Assembly (NCBI GenBank): GCA_028023455.1
Contig: JAQFVV010000037.1
Span: forward strand, 806,001 to 870,000
Source of the DNA: Epiperipatus broadwayi
Lineage: Eukaryota; Onychophora; Udeonychophora; Euonychophora; Peripatidae
Direction of reading: 5' to 3'
DNA: 64,000 bases
Shown here piece by piece: positions 1-19,300 of this stretch. The notes under the pieces were generated by a model. That model saw only the letters and a program-made list of their open reading frames with translations, made no database searches and had not been told where the DNA came from. Position 1 is the first letter of the stretch. Each line of letters opens with the position of its first letter. The position numbers and the translations under genes are program-made.

Positions 1-1830
1 GGATAGGAAATTAAACTGATTCACAGACAAAATTGATCTAATAAAATTACACAGGCAGGTAGATATAACTCTTGTACACCTTCTGACATTTGTACTCCAT
101 CTTTAAAATATAGATAACATTTTAAAGGATTAAAAAGATTCTGATGGTCGTTTTTTTATAAAATTTTCTCGACATGCTACCTGGTTCATGGCAGATAATT
201 TTGCTTCTTACCCCTCAATTTTGTTCAGATAATTATATGCTTTTAAAATAAATAAATAGAAAATCATATAAAGAAATTTAGTCATGCTTTTGCTTAAAGC
301 CAAAACAAGAGAAAATGAGTTTAAACTATTAATTATATTTATAAAATATTTCATTGACAGTGTAACTATAGCAATCCTCTATATTCACTCCTTAAGCAAT
401 TTCAGGCAGCATCTCTCTAATAGAAATTGTATTATACAAGTAATAAAAATAAATATTTTAGAATTATTATATACAACAAACATTTACATTTCGCAATACT
501 AATACTAATTTTCATTCTAACATAAATTAAACAATTTACATTACACTGGAAATATATATATTTTATACATATCTTCTCAATATAATATTAGATAAATAAA
601 AAAAAATGTATTTGAAATATTAAACATTTATTTATATTGTTTATAATTTACTATTGTGAATGCAGTAACGAAAACAAGACATAACAAAAGAATAGTATAA
701 TATTAGATAAATAAAAAAAATGTATTTGAAATATTAAACATTTATTTATATTGTTTATAATTTACTATTGTGAATGCAGTAACGAAAACGACATATAACA
801 AAAGAATAGTAATTTTATCCAAACTATATTCTTTATTATTCACATGAAGTAACTCAACCTTTCAATGAGTTATATCGTGCTTGCAGTCCATTTATAACTA
901 TCCATCAGTCCAGAAGTCGGATCAATCTCTCAGACTATAAATACATTAGAAACATGTACTTTGCGAACCAGTTCATATAGTGTGACATTTGAACCTCATA
1001 TACATATTATTTCTAGAGAAACCCTAATGTTAATTTTTTATTATTATTTTTATTAATTACAATTCTATCACGGATAGAAATAATATGCATATAAAGTTGA
1101 AATATCACGTGTTATATGAATTGGTTGACAACGTGTACATTTCTAATGTATCTACAGTCTGAGAGGTTGGTCTGACTTTTGACTGATGGATGGTTGTGAT
1201 TGGGTAGCAAGCATGATATAACTTATTGGAAGTTTCAGTTATATTGTAAATTGACTTTATTCATTTTTTATATTTTGTTATATATATTGTTTTCGTTATT
1301 GCATTCACAATAGTAAATTATAACAATACTAATAAATGTTTAATATTTCAAATACATTTGTTCTTTTTATTTATATAATATTATATTAGGATGATATGTA
1401 CGAAATATATATATTTCCAGTGTAATGTAAATTGTTTTATTTATGTTGTATAATGCAATTTTTATTAGAGAAACGCCTAAAATTGCTTAAGGAGTGAATA
1501 TAGAGGATTGCTATAGGTACACTGTCAATGAAAAATGTTATAAATAGAACTGAATAGTTTAAACAAAAGCACGTATATAATTATCTGAACAAAATGGAGC
1601 AGTAAGAAGCAGCATTATCTGCCAAGAACCGAGCAGCATGTCGAGAAAATTTTATAAGAAAACGGCAATTTATTATAAAAGGCAAAGTTATTGAAATTAC
1701 TTTATTATATTATAATCCATCAGAATATTTTAAAGACTGAGTACAAGAGTCATATCTACCTGTATGTGTAATTTTATTAGATCGATTGATCAATTTTAGC
1801 TAAGATATGAAGCATTATATAACTCATTGA
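1..1830. repeat. Large foldback (inverted repeat) element, left end possibly outside window
   Basis: The first 1.8 kb folds on itself around about position 1045. The left arm, about 1-1015, matches the reverse complement of about 1075-1800. Matching blocks include the segment around 345-410 against 1485-1540 (sharing caatcctctatattcactcc), 640-690 against 1285-1330, 885-945 against 1150-1215, and 50-75 against 1745-1770. The arms have diverged by small indels and substitutions, so this is an old insertion. No coding potential is visible and no target duplication can be shown, because the left arm runs to the window edge. It lies in the PRPS intron before the exon at 2156. It is most likely a non-autonomous DNA transposon or a segmental inverted duplication. 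Confidence 0.75.
581..810 (+). repeat. Tandem duplication, 115-bp unit x 2
   Basis: The unit starting tataatattagataaataaa at 581 is repeated at 696 almost exactly, with one A-run length difference and a few changes near the end. The right arm of the surrounding foldback (about 1265-1375) carries only one copy, so the duplication arose in the left arm after the foldback formed. Confidence 0.85.
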
Positions 1831-2101
1831 AAGCTTCACTTACATATAATCTGAGTTATTTACAAATCTTACAATAAACAAATAATTTTATCTCGATATT
1901 ATCATTGTCATAGCAACACAGTTCAATGTTTTATAAATATATTCACCATCCAAAAATCAAATGAGAAACGATAAAAAAAATTATAACTGATATCTTACCA
2001 CATATTGAAACACATCTCAAATTTTAGTAGGTACGGTAGTCAGAGTTTAAGATGTGTGTACTAGTTCATTGTGTTAATCTTCATTTGTATCTAATATTTG
2101 A

Positions 2102-6427
<4,326 letters not shown>

Positions 6428-6949
6428 TGTACCAAATCTATCAATGACTGTTAATATGAACCCATATATATTTAGTTTACTTGAGTTATTCAGAACCAAT
6501 TTTCTCTAAGGCAGATGATAGTTGGAGTGAATTTAAATTTTTGGGGGGAAAAAAATTTTTTTTTGACTCGACATTACAAAACTGTATCTTTTTTGGAAAT
6601 GTATTTGTATGTGCATCTTATTTTTGCACTATTTCGATACATTCTCTACATAAGTACTGTTGTAAAATTGAGATATATAAAAAATTAAATGTTTTATGAT
6701 AAAAACATTTTTTTTTAATGGAATGTGAAAAAAAAATCTTGACAGCAAATTTTGAAAATGATTTTTATTATTCGCATCATTTGTTTTAAAATAATTGTAC
6801 AACATCCTAGTGATGTTTTATTTTTTAATTAAGCATTTAAAAAATCAGAAAATATGTGAAACAATTGTGTATAAAATTTTATTTTGAAAAATAATTTCAA
6901 TTTAGTTTTTTTTTCTTTTGACATTAATATATATTAATGAGTGTGAGTG

Positions 6950-6955
6950 AATAAA
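6950..6955 (+). promoter_or_regulatory. PRPS: Candidate poly(A) signal AATAAA for exon B transcripts
   Basis: It lies 520 nt after the exon B stop in gtgagtgaataaaaatg. An earlier weaker ATTAAA is near 6684. Which one is used cannot be decided from sequence. Confidence 0.45.
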
Positions 6956-7310
6956 AATGAGAAAAACAAATTTTTTTAAATGAAATTCAAATAGATAATA
7001 ACATTTTTGACTTGTAGAAAATCTCTATTTGAATGAATCAGTTACAGAACTTTATTCAGATTAAAATATCAATGACTTGTCCTTATATACAACACATCTT
7101 AACAATTTATCGGCGATTGATTACATTTCATTATCATTTTGGTATTCTTAATACCGCTTTATGTGATAAATTAAGTACAATAGATATAAATTCTTCATTT
7201 GTTCAAGATGACAAATCATGTTTTCAATAGCAATCTATAAATCCTAATTCCAAAAATCAATCCATTGGAAGTTTTATTAGGAAATTTAAAAAAAAAAAAA
7301 AAACATTTTT

Positions 7311-7376
7311 TTACACTTTGATGTACGGCAAATTCTTCAATTGAAAATCCAGTAACATTTGTGCCAAAGCTTTGCC
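7311..7376 (-). CDS. AtuA-domain gene, last coding exon
   Basis: 66 nt from GGC after tttttag to TAA. It encodes GKALAQMLLDFQLKNLPYIK, then Val and the stop. It continues in phase 0 from DPQ of the preceding exon, giving the family ending SLRSDPQGK-A-Q-LL. Confidence 0.92.
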   Translation of the reverse strand, partial: GKALAQMLLDFQLKNLPYIKV

Positions 7377-10300
7377 CTAAAAACAGTAAAATGAAAAGTG
7401 AGTGAAGGGATGTTTACATGAACAGAGAGAAAAAAATAATTATATTCTTACTTGAGGATCACTTCGAAGTGATGCAATGCCACCTCCGCCCAATGCATGT
7501 GGAAGAACAAAATTAAGTGCATGAATACCTGGTAATTCATACCTAGAAAACAAATAATTAAGATAAGAGACTGCAGTCCATGCGATTTATTATTTAGAAA
7601 ACGTTAAAAAAAAAGTTGCTTATATTATTCATTAATTTTGCAATGGAATTACTTTTTGAAAATGTAAACAATTTATTTATATTATACACGTATGTTTAAA
7701 TATAATTTTTTGAAAATTATGATTTTCTAAAACAATGCTAGTAGTGCATAAAAATGATTGTAGACTCATAAATTGTGCGGTAACTAACAAATTGATTCAT
7801 GGGTTAAATGGGGGATACTGTATATGTCGATGTAGGCCTTTATATATATATATATGGGTGCTAATACTTAGGAACTCAATGGACAATCAATTTTTTAGCA
7901 GTCCATTTTATCTTGATTTTTTTTTTAACACTATAAATAAATAGTAATATATTTATTATTTTGATATATTTATGAGATATTTGCCTATGAATTTTTTAAT
8001 TAATTACATAAATTTGTTCATATAGAAAGGATATATAAAAAATCTCATAAATGTTAATCTAAATTGCTATTTTTCCGCCAACAAATTCTAAAATTGGAAG
8101 TTAAGCTACATATATATATATATATATATTCTAAAAGCAAAACCATAAAGTGTTCATTTAAATAGTGTTGTGGTTTTACTCAAAGATATTAAAAATGAAC
8201 TCTTAATGATTTAGCCTTAAAAAAATTAAGTAATGCCAAAATGAAATAATAGTTATGGGTATTAACAACTCTAAGTTGCTGATATCTGAATTTGTTATTA
8301 GATATAAGATCTAACAGCTAGCGGAAAGAGAACCTTTTTTATTAGTAGGGAAAATAGCGATTTGGGTGTTGACGCTTGCAAAAATTTTATATGCTTTCTT
8401 ATGTAAGTTCTATAGTATGATCTTTAATCTATTACAATTGTTTAAAGAGCATAAGTATTAATTTGATTATATATGTGTGTATGTAAATATTTACAACATA
8501 TTTTGTGTACTCTTATATTTCAAATATACATTAATACTAATTTCTCCTTGGAATTTCATAAACATTTTTTTACATGTGAATAAAACACATATATCAGTTA
8601 TATATATATATTTACGAAAACATCCAACTGAATTGTAACCATTTATCACTTTTTATTATGAACACAAACAAAAATGCATTCATAAAAGTACTCATTGATA
8701 TATCCTATAAATTTACACATATCATATGTGTATCTATCTACCACTATTACCATTATAAATAACTTTTATTTAAATGCAAAAACAATTCTAAATTACTACT
8801 TCATTTATCATTAGAATATATGCATATGAATTTATAACTTTCTGTTTTTCTTTAATTTTAAAAATTTCATTTAAAGTTCTTTTTTTTTTTAAAATAGTTC
8901 ATCGAGTTTTTTTAGTAGTTCCCTTTATAGTAATTTTTTTTAAAAACTTCTTTCTCAATTGATGAATTTTATTTCATGAAGTATAATATAATTAAGAAAT
9001 TTTTATATCTTAAAATTAATTATTTTACAGTTAAAATGCAAGATATATATATTAAAAACAAAAATGGTTATATTGATTGGCATGGCAATTCTAGATATAA
9101 AATTAAATATTTAATTAAAAAATAATACAAAAATCTATTAATACTATTTTTTTTTTTTTTAAACAATGTTAGAGATTTAATTGTCTAAAAAAAAATAATA
9201 ATAATAATTTTACAAAAATGATATATAATTAGCAAAAAGAATAACCAGTACAGCAGTTTCAATATCTAAATACAATTTTAAAATAACTATAATTCCCAAA
9301 ACTGAGGGACAACTACAGAAACAAATTCTTGATGTGAATATAGTTCTATATAAAATATTAATGAAAATACATTTAAAAAATTATACATGATATTGGCTTA
9401 CAGTTGGATATAATTCTCAAGGGGCCCTTCGATCCATGTTTTAGATATAGTTTGAAAATGCTAAAAATAAGTGCTAGTTATTGGGAAAATATCATTAGTA
9501 TTTTTATCCTTTGCCATATTTTTCAAATTATATGATTTATGCAGAGTCTGTGTAAATAATCTATTCTGGAAAGAAAAAAGTGTGCACTTCCCAATCTCTT
9601 GGAATTTTCCAGAACACGAATCGTAATAAACAATTTTAACTTGTGTTTCAATTCATAACTTGCATTTTATAAATAATTTGTTTCCATTTATATAATTGTT
9701 ACTGTATTTATCTAGAGTGGATTGTGTCAAAGTTATGTGTGGAGTAAATTTGACACTTGTAAATCAAAATGTAAAAATTTATAAACTTGAATAAAACTTT
9801 ATTGAAAAGTAGATTATGAAGCATTCTGAATTATAAATGATTATAAAAGTTTCTATTAAACAAAAAAAATCTAATGCTACAGAAAGTTTGATCAAGGAGT
9901 GCAATAACCATATCCATTTACATCATCAAGGATTATGATTACAGAAATCTAAAGAAAACAATGTGCATATTCTTTGCTTGCTTTATAAATCTAAAAGCCG
10001 TCTCCAGTAAGCTACAAGTCATTATTATTTTGTGAGCCTTCAGGCTAATATACTGTGGATAAGTGGTGTGTAAGAACCTGTAACAATTGTGCAAGTTCTG
10101 TAATAATCAACTTCTTAAATGCTTGTTTAATAAAGTCTTATTTTTGCAAGTTAATTTCATATAGAAACCTTATATAATATTTTTGGATTGCTTGAAAATT
10201 ATTATTAAGTTGACTGTAGATGAGTGATAGAGTAATACTGTTAAAGCAAATACTAAAGGTAAATAACAAAGATTCTGCACAACACGTGTTTTGAAGTCAT

Positions 10301-13300
10301 ACTTTAAGTAAATATTTCCAATTGAAGAAATATTGAAAGACTTCAAGCAATGTTTTTTTTTCTGCCATTACATATATAGTTCGTATTTATTTGTCTTAAG
10401 TACATAGAGGATATTAACTTATATTTCTGAAGCAGAAAGGTCTACCAACTATAGGTTGGCCTGAATCTTTGTGAAATTTCAGTATGGTCCAAAGAACTCA
10501 AATACATGTGGTTTTATTATTATATCTGAAAAAAATTTGGCATTATTGCAAGAAAACATTTCTTATAGCATAAATCTTCAATTGTGTAAACAGTTTCTTT
10601 GAACGAACATCAAAAAATTATCTTGACTTAGTGATAATTTCTGTCTACCTTTGCATTTTCTATGATGCAAATTGTCCTTGATATCAGACGAAAATATACA
10701 TTAAAGAATATGAAGGCACTGTAAGTGCATGAACTTGATGCTGGTAATATTTCTCACAGCAATGTTAATCGTATAATCAGAAATTTAGTGTCAACATTTT
10801 CTCTCTAAATAGCGAAAAACAATATTCAGCAGCAGAATATAAAAATGCATAAGCAACTATTTTTAAGGTATTGACAATCTCTAGTAATGCCAATCAGCTC
10901 CGTGGAAAAATTGGCAAGTGAAATCAATGGGTCATAAGGCAGAATCATGTTTCAGTAAATTATAGATTAATTGTACATTCATAAAATGCTTGTTTGGGTA
11001 GGAAGTTTGAACATATTGCCTTTGAGAATAAAGGACTGAAAAAGTTTTCTGAACTTAGCATTAATTAAGAGATTACTATTTGTGGAAATGATCTATTTTG
11101 TGAAGTTAGGGTATTGCTGTTGCATAAGTAAATTTTATGCATTATTTAGATCATTAAAGATAATACCAATTTTTTGAAAGCCTTTTCAAAAGTCAAAAGC
11201 AATTTGTTCACAGCAGTTTTGTCTTGAATAAATTTAGTTCCAAAATAAAGTGGTTCTCAACTATTGGCTGATAGTCAATAGCAAATTCAATATTTTTATT
11301 AAGTTTAGGTCAGAAGAATATTGTCAAAGAGTCATTAATTGTACATGAATGATGTGCCGATTTCATTTGTTTTAAACTTTGAAATCATACCTATAATTGG
11401 TAGTCCTTTTATAATATATTTCCTAAGGTAAGAGTTAATCTATAGGGGCTTAATGAGCTGTGTGAATGCTAACATATAATGATTTTTCACTTTAATAACC
11501 TGCAATCCTCGGTATTCCTATTTCCTAGATTACTGCCAAATTTATAGTTGTGGTGGTTTTGTACTAAAGCATATTTTTCTGGAGTGACTCTCCCTAACTG
11601 GATTGTACAATATATGAATTAGAGACAATATTAACTTAAGTTACTACCTTTATTTTTTTTTTTTTTAAATAAGAATCACAAACCATTATACTTGTGCATA
11701 TAATTATACTGCCGTACATCTATAGATATTTTATGTTTCTAGAAAATGATTAATTTTTTAAACTTAAATCCCTGCAATTATATCAACAGCATTTACATGT
11801 ATTTATAATAGTCTCGAAAAAAAAGCGGTCTATAAAAAAAAATATATCTTTGTACGTTTTTTCTGTATTTTTAAACAATAAATACTGAACTATTAAATCG
11901 TTGATACACAGATGAGAACTGACAAAAGTGGATAAACAACTTAGAACGATGATGATATTACTGTCATTTATAATACAGAAAAAAAGCCATGGTAACTATT
12001 CTGAAATAAACAGTCACTAACTAAATCACTATATATTATTTGAAAAGTTATACTACTGATTAAAACCCATTGACTTCTACTTGCAAGAATAAGAAAGGAA
12101 TTTGCTAATGCAGCTAAAGTTTGTATAGTATTATCCTAGTGCAGATTTAAAAAACGCCAAAAATTATCACCTTTGTTTATTAATAAAATGATATATTTCA
12201 GTATTAGAGCAATACAATAATCTTCAGTGTAAATTAGGTTATATTAATCTTTTGGGTATTCCATGTATCACATCAAATAGTCATTAGTTTTACATATTGT
12301 CAAGAACATTTTTTATATATAATCATCATAATCATAGACCTACATAGATAAATCCAGATTGTTTTTAATCTAATAGTCCAGAATTCAAATCCTGTTTAGG
12401 TGGCCTTTCTTGCTCTGTCTAAATGTCACTACATATTGACCAATTAGCTATTCGATTCAATTATATTTTGTATTTATTCAATATCTAATACAGTAGTATC
12501 ATTTTTTTGGAAACAAAAATAACATTTAGGAAAAGACACTATTAAAGCTCTCATGTTCACTGGAAATTAGATGGTGATAGTAAAGACCTTGATGCTTTTA
12601 CTATGAAATTTAACATACAACGGAATATTGGTGGTGATATAATCATATCTAGAATTTTAAGACTTCACAGTTCAATTATTGCATATCTGTTTGCCATGTC
12701 TATGATCTGGATGTGAATCTATTGAGTAAACGTGAATATTTTATGCAACAGGACATTTTTTTTTTCCAGATAGCCAATTGACCTAATTCAATATTAATTT
12801 AGATGAGTACTTTTTTCTATTCTTCAATGGAAAACATCAAATTCTAACATTCAGCAAATACACTGAGTATTGCTTTAAGGAACGGCTATGGTAAAATGTC
12901 TGCCTGCAATGGGCCATTTAAAAGTAATTTTATTTATAGAACTTTGTATGCAATGACTTAAGAGGAAAATTGAACTAACAATTGTTTTTTATACTATCTT
13001 TATAAATCTATTCTGCTTTTAAAATCTATAACATTAGTGTTTATCAGATTTATTTACTGTTATTTCATTTTATGGAATAAACTATATGCCAGTTTTACAA
13101 ATTACTTTTGTAATACGTAGATGTAAAAATTATCTAGATAAGAATTGATGCCAGATTTACAAATTACTTTTGTAATACGTAGATGTAAAAATTATCTAGA
13201 TAAGAATTGCATTAACATCTACAGGGCATTTAGCATAAATTTCATCTTTTATTTACATTTCAAAATAGATTTACTATATGGTAATAAAAATACATTGGCT

Positions 13301-16300
13301 ATACATATTACTACAAAAAAATGCTAATTTAGATTTTATGTGTGCACCCCCCCATTAAAGGTAACACATTTTGTAAATACTGCTTATTAACGTCAAGGGT
13401 AAAGACTATGACTTACCTTAAAATATCTATTTTAGAATCATCTTCATAAAGATGTTTGAAATATTGTTTAATGGCATTTGGTGTCAGAGCTGCTTTTAAA
13501 TAGGGCCAATATGCTGGATCTCTAGCTATAACTCCTGTAAACATATTTATACAGAATATATATTTACGCAAGCATATAATTTAAATAGCATGAAATTTGT
13601 TTCAATTCTTAATAAAAATACCAACATAAACACCCCCATCCATTATATATCGTTAACATTTTGTATTTTTTTAAAAAATGGCTCTTGAAGATTTATATAC
13701 TGGAGCATTAGAATATAGTGTAATAATCGAGGATGTTTTGTGAATTCAAATAATACTAAATTATTGATAAAGTTGGCAAAATTCCCAACTTTGCCAGAAC
13801 TACTGAGAGCTGTAGATTCAGCTCAAACAAAATGGCTTAGAAAAGAAATGTATTAAATTGAGCAATGATGGTAGTGAAGAGATTAAAATTATCAAAATTT
13901 AGATCGCACATCTTTTACAGGCAATTTTTTTAATTACTCTAGGATCATCAGACAACTAGCGCAGTTCCAACATATTAAATATCCTGTAAACAAAATCTTT
14001 TTCCTTCTCTAACCTTGTCCAAAATTTTGAATCAATATACAAATCTACTCTACATAAAGCAACATTGAATAGAACACTCTACAAGCCTTTGTGAGATGTT
14101 AATTGCTCTTTTTAAAACCACATTTTGTTTCATTGTTATGTATAGGTATCAATTACCTGAATTCTTTCCACTTAACTAACATTTTGCAAATCTCAGTTCT
14201 CTGACCCTTAATCAATATTTATGTAACATCCTTTGCTAATTGTGATCATTTTAATATGAGAGTACCCAAAATAACATTGTTCTCTGCTAAGTGTGCCTAT
14301 TGTCATGCATGCTTTTGCATATCTTGCAGAGACCCTTTTGCATCAATCTGCCAAATTGTTACCATTTTTTTTTGTAAAGTATGTTGTGTATTTGGCAATT
14401 TTTTATAATGGCAGAAAAGTTGGAATAATATGAAAAAAAAATTTTTCCCATATGTCAAATGCATTGGCTGGGAAGTGAACCTGGGCCAGCTGCTTGGAAG
14501 ACAGCTATGCTAACCACTAGGCCACAAACACTTGAAATTTGTTTTCTTTTAAGGAAAACTATTAATACTTGAAACAGATTACAAGAAAGCTTCTGGGAAA
14601 ATAAGTTTACAAATGATTTAATGAAATTGTCAAATTCACTATGTCTCAAAAAAAGCATAAGAGTGCAGTCCAATGTTAAGATATTTTTTTGACACAATCA
14701 GCATTTTTCTCTCAAAATTACTTCTTAGCAGTCAGACATTTTATCTACAAGTTCAAAAATGTTTTCATGGTGCGGTTATGGCAAAATGAGGAATTCAAGC
14801 TTCACAATTCCTCTTGAGAAATTTTGAAACTTAAACTCAACATGTCCTGGCTTATCTATCAGTCATATTTGCTTGATCTCTAACCGTGTAATTTTTTATC
14901 CTCTCAAATGAAAAAACTTTTGCTGACTTAGAAAGTAGTGAAAAAAAATGACCCAGACTTTGAAAAGTTTCATTTTGTTTCCACACTATTTCGTAAAGTG
15001 AAAAACACAGACTGAAGGAGTTATAACACTTATGGGTAAATAAATAATTTTTTATTATAAATTTTCAGTTATTTTGTCCCACTCCCATAATAGATACTAA
15101 GTATTTAAATAAAAAATTGCTGTGTAAAAGAAATGAAAACAGAATTTGAACTTTATTAAAACATTCTTGCAAATAGATTCAATTATTAGTAATAATTTAG
15201 ATTGGTGTGGAACACATTTTGAATGATGATAGCATGGAAATTCACATCTAATCTGAATAAAAATCTTACAATTACTTTCTATTTTCTATAATGATTGTTT
15301 TTACAACCATTGCTTTTTAATTATTTACCATATCAAAATGATTCAATTTTCTTTATCAAATTTTTCAAGATCAATATGGGGTGATAGGCCACAAATGGGT
15401 AGCCGTTAATAATAGTACACCAAATGGCTGAATTATAAGATGGAAAACCATCTCCAAATAAGTAAAATTTAAAAGAAATAATGAGATCAGCAAAGAACTA
15501 ATTATAAGTTCATCCAGAATTACAGAGAAGAATGATGACTAGATTTGAAATGGGTCTACTATACATCTGACATTATTTAGCTACTGCCAAACTTTAGGGC
15601 AGCAAAATAACAATTTGGGAGCAGACTTGCATTCAAATCTATCTGAATATAAAATCAAATAATGCATGCTGGTCATATAGCACTATTAATGTACTGGCTA
15701 TCTATAAACTCAATTTCTAATTAAATAAAATGTAATGCCTGGCCTTGAAGGATATTCCTTTGCACCATCCAGGGGTTATAAAGTTTTATTGGGATAATAA
15801 AAAATAGAATACTAAAACTGTCTTTGAAATATAGTCACACACTGCCAATTCATGTAGCAGGAATGACATTTTAAACGATTAACAAAAAATTTGCGTGACA
15901 GTATGTGATTTTAAACTCATTTCATCAAAAATATAGTTTCATAAAATTTATATTTAGTTGATTTCTATTCAGTAAATTAACTTAATTTATTAAGTCATTT
16001 CTTTGAAATAAAGTTGGAAAAACGTTTTACAAAAAATAAATTTTGAATGGATTTTAAAAAAATTTCACAATTTAAAATTATCAATTCTTACAAACAACAT
16101 TTTTTATTTATTACAAATGAAAATACAGTGTGCACACAAAAAATGCCTTCAACCATGGTTGGTTTCTGTGTAATCCTTTCCAATTATAATTTCCTTAAAG
16201 ATTTTTACACAAACGATTAATTTGTCTTTCCAGGTGTGCAACATTTCCAGATTAACCAACAGTAAATTTATTCATTTTCCACTAAAATTTCCAGGTGAGA

Positions 16301-19300
16301 CTAATGGAAACTCATACTCTTGGTTGATGATGTTGCAGACTGCTTTAAGTGATAATCTTTTTTTCAGTGAAGACTACATGGGGGGGGGGGGGCAGACTTA
16401 GCTGAATTTAGCTTGTGGTTTTTATTGTAGAAATCATTTTTATGACAACTATGCTAATAGCTTGTTTAAAACTTGTTCTATGCAACAGCTTGTTTTAAGA
16501 CTGCTTTTTTTTAGTAGCTAGGTTAAGATTTCTTCAACAGCTAGGTTAGGAATCCTTTCTCACAAGACACTTAGGTCATCTGACTTATTCATACCCCTAT
16601 TTTCTTGTGGAATAATCTTGCCCACAAACCAATCTTCATTAAGACAGTTTTTGTAACAGCCAATTACGTAAATTTTTACAATCAATGGTTCAGTCATTTC
16701 TCTCCTTAATCAGTGAAAAACAAGTCGAGAACTTAAATAGTTCTTGACATTCATTCCTTTTTATTTAAAATTTTCTTGCAAAAAGAAAAACAAGAATTAC
16801 AATGATTCAATTTTTTTATAATGAATAGAAAAAAGTAATTAAAATATTTACCAAAAGTATCTTATTTTTTAATATTAAAATTAATATCTTTTAAATAATT
16901 TACAAAATTTTCTTTTTTGCTCTCTTGATACATTTTTAAAAAAACAGCAACTGGTAATTAAATAAAATTATTGAAGAGAACAAAAGAAATTGATTTTATA
17001 ATTTTCTCTCTTTGACCAACATTTACAATTTATAATACAAGTTATGCATATGATGAAAAAACAAGTTTGACAATTATTTACCTATTTCGTAAAAGTTAGC
17101 CTGGCTGCTGCTCATTCATTTGAAATTAAAATATTCTTTATTTTTTTTAAATTCTGGGAAAACCAAATGGACTACATGTATGCTAATATCATTCTCTGCG
17201 GTTTGAGCTCTTTTTTAAAATAGTGTATGGCATGTTAAAACCACAAAATTCCAATTTTTTATTAACATTTCTAATATGCTATTTAATTTTTTGGTGCTCA
17301 ATTTATTAGATTGTATGAATAAAACAGGTCTAAGTGATCTGAGTTAATAAAATGGATACAACATACTTCAATGATTTTGCAATTTCAAGGCCTTCATCCC
17401 AAAAATAAATGTAACACGATATTATATGTGTTTAATTTTAGATTTTTTTTATTATTTGATAAATGTAATTTATTAATTGGTTTGTGTAATACATAAATTA
17501 TACTTGTATTCAAATATAACAAAAATAATGACTGATCCAAGTTGGGGCAACCTTATTTTATAGACAATAATTCTTAAAAGGTTTGATAATTTATTAATGT
17601 GTTTGCTTGCATATCTATGTATAACAAGTAATGATTTTCATATATAAAATTAGACTATTAGAGAGCAGTCCAATGTAAATTTTAATTGCTTATCAGATAT
17701 ACAGAAAGGTTGCAATAGATGAACCAATCACAAGATTTACTGGGCATAGTACCACGTGAAAATATAAACTTAAAACTAATAGGGGTTTCAAGTAGTGTGT
17801 GTGGTAATAGCCACAATGGTTATATAACATGGAATTGTATGCAGGCAAAGAATCAAATCCAGATTCTTGGCTATGCCTTGGTACTTGTGCTATGGAGTCA
17901 GTAGTTTTGCCAACATCTTGTGTTGTATATTGTCAAGTCTATAACTAGCATCATTGGTGTACACAAAAAATATAAAATGAAAGTCATTTTATCATTACAG
18001 ACAGTGGCCTTCAATTTCTAGTTTTTGGATAGACAAGAAGCCAATTGCAATGATTATAAATGCATATCCAGCTTCTGGAAATGATTTATTTTGTATCTTA
18101 TTAGAAAAATCTTATAATCGCCTTGAGATTTTTTCACTTTTGGGTACAAGATAAAAACGAAGAAATCTTATGCTACTACTTTTGTAAGTTCTGAAGCTAT
18201 GGATTATCTGAGGTATGTATATATGGTTTGAATGTGAATTTTGTGAGTAATACAAAGAAATTATCAATGAAGATGTAATTTTAAACTTAGTTAATAATAA
18301 ATTAGAAATTTTGAACAAATAATAAAGTAATATATTTTTTAGATATTAAAATTTCCCTTTTTTTTTTTTTTTTAATGGTAGTCACTACTTGTCTTAACCT
18401 TATTTTTTTCTTTTCTATCAATGTAAAGCTTTAATATTATTAAAACTGGAGTTATTGTGAAAATTGATCTCTAAATAATTTTTTAAAAATTCAATATGTT
18501 GCAAAATACCCTGATTGTGTAATTGTCTAAAATGTTCCTATCAAATTAAATAAAATCCATTACTATTATATTAAAAAAATAGGCATGGGGAAACTAAATA
18601 TTTCCCCCATTAATTAAACTAAACTTGAGCATACTGCTAACTATCTAATTTTTAATGCAGCTATGTAGCCAAATGATTACAATATATAGTGATCTATTAT
18701 TGCTGAGTTATTGATCTTGGAAAAAATATTTGACAAAGAATTGAATCATTTTGATATGGTAAATGATTAAAGTAACAAGATGGATGGACAGGTAGAGAGG
18801 TTAATAGATCTCGAGATAAAAAGACAAGATAGAGAAATGGATGATGTAGCATAATACATAGACTAGATAAATACAATAGCTAAATAAGAGATTTGTTAAG
18901 AGTGAGATTAAGACATTACTGGAATAAAGTTATTCTATTTTTTTCTAAATAATATATTATTTCATATGAGTAAAAGACAATTTGAACCTGGTTTTTGTGC
19001 TTCATGCAAATTTCTGAAAACCCACATTCATTTTCTTGCTGTCAATGATAGTCTCAAAACATTCCACTATCATAACAATTTCTAGCCTTCAACATCTGTG
19101 TCATATCCAACAGAAATTTCATAGTTTGCACCATTGTCCTACATCTAAAGATTTTTAATGCCTTTTATTGAACTCTGTCCGTGTGCTATGAATCTTTGCG
19201 TGCTGCTTGATTGAAGAATGTAAATACTTCTGATGGACCATTAATTTTAGAAATGTGTCCTCGATCATTGCAATCTATGTCTTTATATCTAGTTGCATTT

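Noticed and set aside
14461-14526. Functional tRNA gene
   Set aside because: A and B boxes are present, but I could not build paired acceptor and anticodon stems, and a SINE-like tail follows.
18112-18318. Minus-strand open frame with RFLRFYLVPKSEK, resembling the missing AtuA RLFSFLVPK segment
   Set aside because: It lies downstream of the exon at 19726 in gene order, between two exons that join perfectly without it, and no GT donor follows in frame. Chance similarity is more likely.
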